64,000 nt of DNA from an uncultured Bacteroidales bacterium. Lineage in GTDB: Bacteria > Bacteroidota > Bacteroidia > Bacteroidales > Bacteroidaceae. The first letter of the stretch is position 1, and each line of letters starts with the position of its first letter. A program made the translations under genes and the position numbers. Below the pieces are notes generated by a model that was not told the DNA's origin, did no database searches, and saw only the letters and a list, made by a program, of their open reading frames with translations. Shown here one piece after another: positions 62,105 to 64,000 of the stretch. The stretch is taken from contig CADCHQ010000003.1 of assembly GCA_902801325.1 (NCBI GenBank), positions 124,001 to 188,000 of the forward strand. The letters run 5' to 3'.

Positions 62105-64000
62105 TTATCCGATAACCTTGAAACGCGCGAAACGAAGGAGGAGTTGCTTCTGACCTGCATTCTCGAACTTGACCGTTGCCTTCGTGTCGAGTCCACTCCC
62201 CTCGAGAGCCGTAACGACTCCGCGTCCGAAGCGGACATGCTCGATTCGGGCTCCCACCGACACCTGATTGGCAGAGGGCAGAGGCGTGCTTTCCGTGAAG
62301 GGCGACTGCACACTGCGCACTGGGCGCATCGTCCCGCGCTGGCCGGTGGGCGAAGGATGAGGGGTGAAGGGCGAAGGATTAGGGGTGAAGGGTGAAGGAT
62401 GAGGGGTGAAGGGTGAAGGATGGGGGGTGAAGGGTGAAGGATGAGCCGCCTCCCGCCCTCCTAGAGTGGAGGAGGCGTTGTCCCCCTTATCGCGACCAAA
62501 CAAGAGACTGCTCTTGGGTTTGGAAGTGGTCAGGTATTGCGAATCTATCTCATTGAGGAAACGGCTGCGCTGATTGTTCTGGAACTTTCCGTAACGCACT
62601 CGCGAATGGCTCCAGGTTAGGAACAAGCGAGTTTGTGCGCGGGTTGTAGCCACATAGAACAAGCGACGTTCTTCCTCGATATTCCCTTCTTCGATAGCCA
62701 TTTCCGAGGGGAAAAGATTCTCTTCAAGGCCCACGACGAAGACAACAGGGAACTCCAGTCCTTTGGCCGAATGGATGGTCATGAGTGTGATGCATGCTCC
62801 GTCCTCAGGCAATTGCTTGTCGGCATCCGTCATCAAGGACACGCTTTGCAAGAAATCGGCGAGTTCGACTCTCTGTCCCTCCTCCTGACGGTCGTCGACA
62901 AACGACGTGATGCTGTCCATGAGTTCCTGCAAGTTGGCTTGACGTTCACGATCTTCGGGTTCCTTCCCTGCATGAATCTCGGCGTAAAGTCCTGAATCCT
63001 TGACGATGCCTTGGGCAATGGTGCTTGCGTCGTCAGTCGAAATCCTGCGGTTGTAGCCCTCAATGAGTTCGGCAAAGCGTTGCAGACGAGTCGCTGTAGA
63101 AGGACTGATCTGCAAACCGTAATTGTATGGGGCCTTAAGCACGTCGAAGGGAGGAACAGCATGGTCGATGGCGCACGAGAAGACCTTGTCGAGCGTGGTC
63201 TTTCCTATGCCTCGGGCAGGAACGTTGACAATGCGACGGAGCGCCTCTTCATCATGCTGATTGACGATGAGTCGCATGTAAGCCAGAGCATCCTTGACCT
63301 CCTTGCGCTGATAGAACGAGACTCCGCCATAGATGCGATAAGGATACTTTCGTTGCAGGAACTCTTCCTCGAACACACGGCTCTGGTCATTCGTGCGATA
63401 GAGAATGGCAATGTCGCCATATCCGTAATCGTCTTTCTTGCAGAGTTCATAGATGCGTCGAGCCACCACAGAGGCTTCTTCCTTGTCGCTATAGGCCTCG
63501 AGCACAGGAATTTGCTCGCCCACCTCCTTTTTGCTGAAGACATCCTTCTGAATCTTCCTGCGATTGTGCTTGATGACACTATTAGCTGCAGCAACGATGG
63601 TTTGCGTGGAACGATAGTTCTGTTCAAGCTTGAAGAGTTTGGCATCGCGATACATCTTCTGGAAAGTGAGGATGTTATCGATGCGTGCTCCGCGGAAACT
63701 GTAGATGCTCTGCGCGTCATCACCTACCACACAAACACGTTGCCGATGTTCGGTAAGCAACCACACGATGCGATGCTGGGCGAAGTTGGTGTCCTGATAC
63801 TCATCGACGAGCACAAACTGGAACCTGTCCTCATAGCGCTGGCGAATATCTGGATGTTCGCTTAAAAGGATGTATGTGTTCAGGAGCAAGTCGTCGAAGT
63901 CCATCGCATCGGCTTGCTTGAGTCGAGCCTGATAATTGGAATAGATCTCGTGAATGCGGCCCATGCGAGAGAGCTGGTCGCGTCGCATCAGATCGAAATC
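62105..64000 (-). CDS. UvrD/PcrA-type DNA helicase (5' end outside window)
   Basis: About 632 residues are visible; the first roughly 170-190, including Walker A, lie beyond the right edge. Seen motifs: II VDEYQDTNFAQHR, III GDDAQSIYSFRGA, IV LEQNYRSTQ, V LMTIHSAKGLEFPVVFV and VI YVATTRAQTRLFL. The C-terminal tail (GARIEHVRFGRGVVTALEG) is the PcrA Tudor-like domain. Before it, HPSPFTP units are encoded by a 21-bp tandem repeat (62352-62443) next to another GC-rich inverted repeat. SF1A helicases act in excision repair and in clearing RNA polymerase or RecA. Confidence 0.94.
   Translation of the reverse strand, partial: DFDLMRRDQLSRMGRIHEIYSNYQARLKQADAMDFDDLLLNTYILLSEHPDIRQRYEDRFQFVLVDEYQDTNFAQHRIVWLLTEHRQRVCVVGDDAQSIYSFRGARIDNILTFQKMYRDAKLFKLEQNYRSTQTIVAAANSVIKHNRRKIQKDVFSKKEVGEQIPVLEAYSDKEEASVVARRIYELCKKDDYGYGDIAILYRTNDQSRVFEEEFLQRKYPYRIYGGVSFYQRKEVKDALAYMRLIVNQHDEEALRRIVNVPARGIGKTTLDKVFSCAIDHAVPPFDVLKAPYNYGLQISPSTATRLQRFAELIEGYNRRISTDDASTIAQGIVKDSGLYAEIHAGKEPEDRERQANLQELMDSITSFVDDRQEEGQRVELADFLQSVSLMTDADKQLPEDGACITLMTIHSAKGLEFPVVFVVGLEENLFPSEMAIEEGNIEEERRLFYVATTRAQTRLFLTWSHSRVRYGKFQNNQRSRFLNEIDSQYLTTSKPKSSLLFGRDKGDNASSTLGGREAAHPSPFTPHPSPFTPHPSPFTPNPSPFTPHPSPTGQRGTMRPVRSVQSPFTESTPLPSANQVSVGARIEHVRFGRGVVTALEGSGLDTKATVKFENAGQKQLLLRFARFKVIG
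62352..62443. repeat. 21-bp in-frame tandem repeat inside the helicase gene
   Basis: gaaggat starts at 62352, 62373, 62394, 62415 and 62436, exactly 21 bp apart, so each copy adds seven residues (HPSPFTP). The repeat resembles the intergenic ccttcaccc repeats near 42350. Confidence 0.9.

Overview
The window looks like chromosomal DNA of a gut or oral Bacteroidales bacterium, most likely Prevotellaceae. Promoters have the Bacteroidetes form (TTTG, 19-20 bp, TAnnTTTG) rather than sigma70 boxes. Many genes belong to families largely confined to this phylum (DUF4836, DUF5063, DUF4421, DUF5687, DUF4832, GH97, GH109). Species cannot be named from this sequence.

Layout. 1-4.3 kb: carB (cut by the left edge) and carA, preceded by a tiny remnant of an amidophosphoribosyltransferase-like gene. 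4.3-8.8 kb: a minus-strand run of a second PurF-like protein, a steroid 5-alpha-reductase homologue, an Old Yellow Enzyme reductase and an SDR dehydrogenase. The last three have the composition of the bile-acid/steroid 5AR-5BR-3betaHSDH cluster known from gut Bacteroidetes. 9-13 kb: guaA behind two tandem promoters, then an AmgK-type sugar kinase fused to a RapZ C-terminal domain, followed by a MurU-like nucleotidyltransferase. 13-20.9 kb: rsmE with a DUF4836 protein and an ABC exporter, a nucleoside MFS transporter, then DUF5063 - 3'-5' exonuclease - RlmI-type methyltransferase. 21-28 kb: ftsK, lolA-like, trxB and a DUF5687/ABC pair. 28-34 kb: DUF4332, L27/L21, a GH109 protein, a phosphoglycerate-mutase family protein, a decayed mobile-element locus and a charged secreted protein. 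34-52 kb: carbohydrate and envelope genes (GH105, GH97, PL11, DPP-IV, a TonB receptor) mixed with an ECF sigma operon, asnA, a TrmH methyltransferase and tRNA-Arg. 51-56 kb: a sugar-modification/glycosyltransferase operon (FdtA-like, a GNAT-FdtB fusion, two GT2) and tRNA-Ser/tRNA-Glu. 56-64 kb: DUF4832, YjbQ, an ATPase, LolC/E, an aminotransferase, TcdA and a UvrD/PcrA helicase cut by the right edge.

Working together: GH105, PL11 and GH97 fit breakdown of rhamnogalacturonan-type pectin although they are scattered rather than in one PUL. The AmgK-RapZ fusion with MurU suggests cell-wall amino-sugar recycling with built-in metabolite sensing. The 5AR/5BR/HSDH trio would saturate the A ring of 3-oxo-delta4 steroids or bile acids and reduce the 3-oxo group.

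The most unusual non-coding signals are: (i) arrays of 22-bp palindromic units with covarying arms at four gene 3' ends, in two cases supplying the stop codon; (ii) a roughly 60-70 bp promoter element with an upstream dyad at carA, guaA (twice) and the DPP-IV gene; (iii) terminator hairpins interlocked with the next gene's promoter around rplU/rpmA; (iv) intergenic-type short repeats that have entered at least five reading frames in frame; (v) several genes whose -7 box lies only 4-5 nt from the ATG.
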